This document shows, in pieces, positions 6,479-7,103 of a stretch of DNA of 7,103 nucleotides. Both the position numbers and the translations under genes were made by a program. The stretch comes from Lachnospiraceae bacterium (GTDB lineage: Bacteria; Bacillota; Clostridia; Lachnospirales; Lachnospiraceae), in contig JAHYZZ010000030.1 in NCBI GenBank assembly GCA_019424135.1, forward strand, positions 8,528-15,630, written 5' to 3'. Below the pieces are notes generated by a model. That model was not told the DNA's origin and ran no database searches. It saw nothing but the letters and a program-made list of their open reading frames with translations. Position 1 is the stretch's first letter, and each line of letters opens with the position of its first letter.

Positions 6479-7103
6479 CATTTCTTTGACTTAGGATCAA
6501 ATGCATCCCGCAGACCGTCACCAATAAAATTCACCGCCATCACAACAAGACAGATACAAATGCCCGGTGCAATTGCAAGATAGGGGCAGTAACGAATATT
6601 CAACTTGTTTTCTGATATGATCGTTCCCCACTCGGGCATTGGAGAAGCAACCCCAAGTCCCAGGAAGCCCATCGAAGAAATACTAAGAATGATCTGCCCC
6701 AGAGTCAGCGTCGCAGAAACGATAATCGGGCCGATCCCATTTGGCAAAATGTGTTTCACAATAATTTTCAGAGAACTACAGCCAAAGCATCTTGCCGCCT
6801 GCACATATTCTACTCCTCTCAAAGTCAGCACCGCCGAACGCACCACTCGGGCAAACCGGGGGATCTGACTGATAGCCAGAGACAGAATCAAATTTACGAG
6901 TCCATTTCCCAGGGCAGTGAGAATCGCCATTGCCAGAAAAATAGGTGGAATCGCCATCAACATATCGATAATCCGCATAAAAACCGTATCAATCCTCCCG
7001 CTAAAGTATCCGGCAGCCACGCCAATCAGACATCCTCCAATAAATGCCAGGATAAACGTTGCCATCCCACCATACAAAGAAACGCGTACGCCATACAAAC
7101 TCC
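6478..7103 (-). CDS. oppC: Oligopeptide/dipeptide ABC transporter permease, OppC/DppC type, 5' end off the right edge
   Basis: The frame is open to the window edge; about 208 of the usual 280-310 residues are visible, lacking the N-terminal helix and first outer loop. The apparent start at TTG 7098 is not a real start, because the frame and the homology (SLYGVRVSLYGGMATF) continue past it. Numbering from that codon, membrane helices lie at about 11-31, 41-64, 66-80, 122-145 and 172-195. The cytoplasmic EAA loop that docks on the ATPase is EYVQAARCFG (97-106) followed by HILPN (116-120). The conserved GFLGLGVASPMPEWGTIIS and the C-terminal NFIGDGLRDAFDP (190-202) identify the OppC/DppC branch. 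It forms the membrane channel with OppB/DppB, which should lie off the right edge together with the substrate-binding lipoprotein and the operon promoter. Peptide length preference (opp or dpp) cannot be decided. Confidence 0.9.
   Translation of the reverse strand, partial: SLYGVRVSLYGGMATFILAFIGGCLIGVAAGYFSGRIDTVFMRIIDMLMAIPPIFLAMAILTALGNGLVNLILSLAISQIPRFARVVRSAVLTLRGVEYVQAARCFGCSSLKIIVKHILPNGIGPIIVSATLTLGQIILSISSMGFLGLGVASPMPEWGTIISENKLNIRYCPYLAIAPGICICLVVMAVNFIGDGLRDAFDPKSKK

Noticed and set aside
1..7103. CRISPR array, insertion sequence, tRNA, riboswitch or phage-type genes
   Set aside because: I saw no regularly spaced repeats, terminal inverted repeats, tRNA-like folds or transposase motifs. 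The only sizeable non-coding gap is 183 bp and is filled by promoter and operator-like sequence.

Overview
The window reads as chromosomal DNA from a low-to-moderate GC Firmicute, most likely a Clostridia / Lachnospiraceae-type gut bacterium. This is an inference from strong AAGGAG ribosome sites, a consensus sigma-A promoter, moderate base composition, a YfhO-family membrane protein, and the LDGGRRQR signature in the second peptide-transport ATPase. No species can be named from sequence alone.

Left part (1-2179, minus strand): a two-gene unit transcribed leftward. It encodes a membrane-anchored family 2 glycosyltransferase of the CsbB/GtrB type, followed by a multi-pass YfhO-family protein that runs off the left edge (413 N-terminal residues visible). 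In Bacillus, Listeria and Staphylococcus such pairs decorate wall or lipoteichoic polymers: the GT2 loads a sugar on undecaprenyl phosphate, a GtcA-type flippase turns it outward, and the YfhO protein transfers it. No flippase gene is visible here. The two genes overlap by 110 bp, which gives the GT2 an unusual hydrophilic tail.

Middle (2180-2362): a 183-bp divergent intergenic region. It holds a clear sigma-A promoter for the rightward gene and, just upstream, a 13-bp palindrome plus one extra half-site that looks like an operator. Then pepX (2363-4504, plus strand) encodes a cytosolic S15-family Xaa-Pro dipeptidyl-peptidase-like serine hydrolase with a complete Ser-Asp-His triad. It lacks the N-terminal domain of lactic acid bacterial PepX.

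Right part (4509-7103, minus strand): the downstream end of an oligopeptide/dipeptide ABC transporter operon, in the order permease (oppC/dppC, 5' end off the right edge), ATPase oppD, ATPase oppF. The genes are tightly packed. The operon converges on pepX with only 4 bp between stop codons. Functionally, the transporter would import peptides and PepX would trim Xaa-Pro dipeptides from them.

All coding space is explained by known families, with no RNA gene, mobile element, repeat array or CRISPR seen. I did not find a convincing undescribed system. The points most worth checking are the GT2/yfhO overlap, the operator-like site, and the short PepX.
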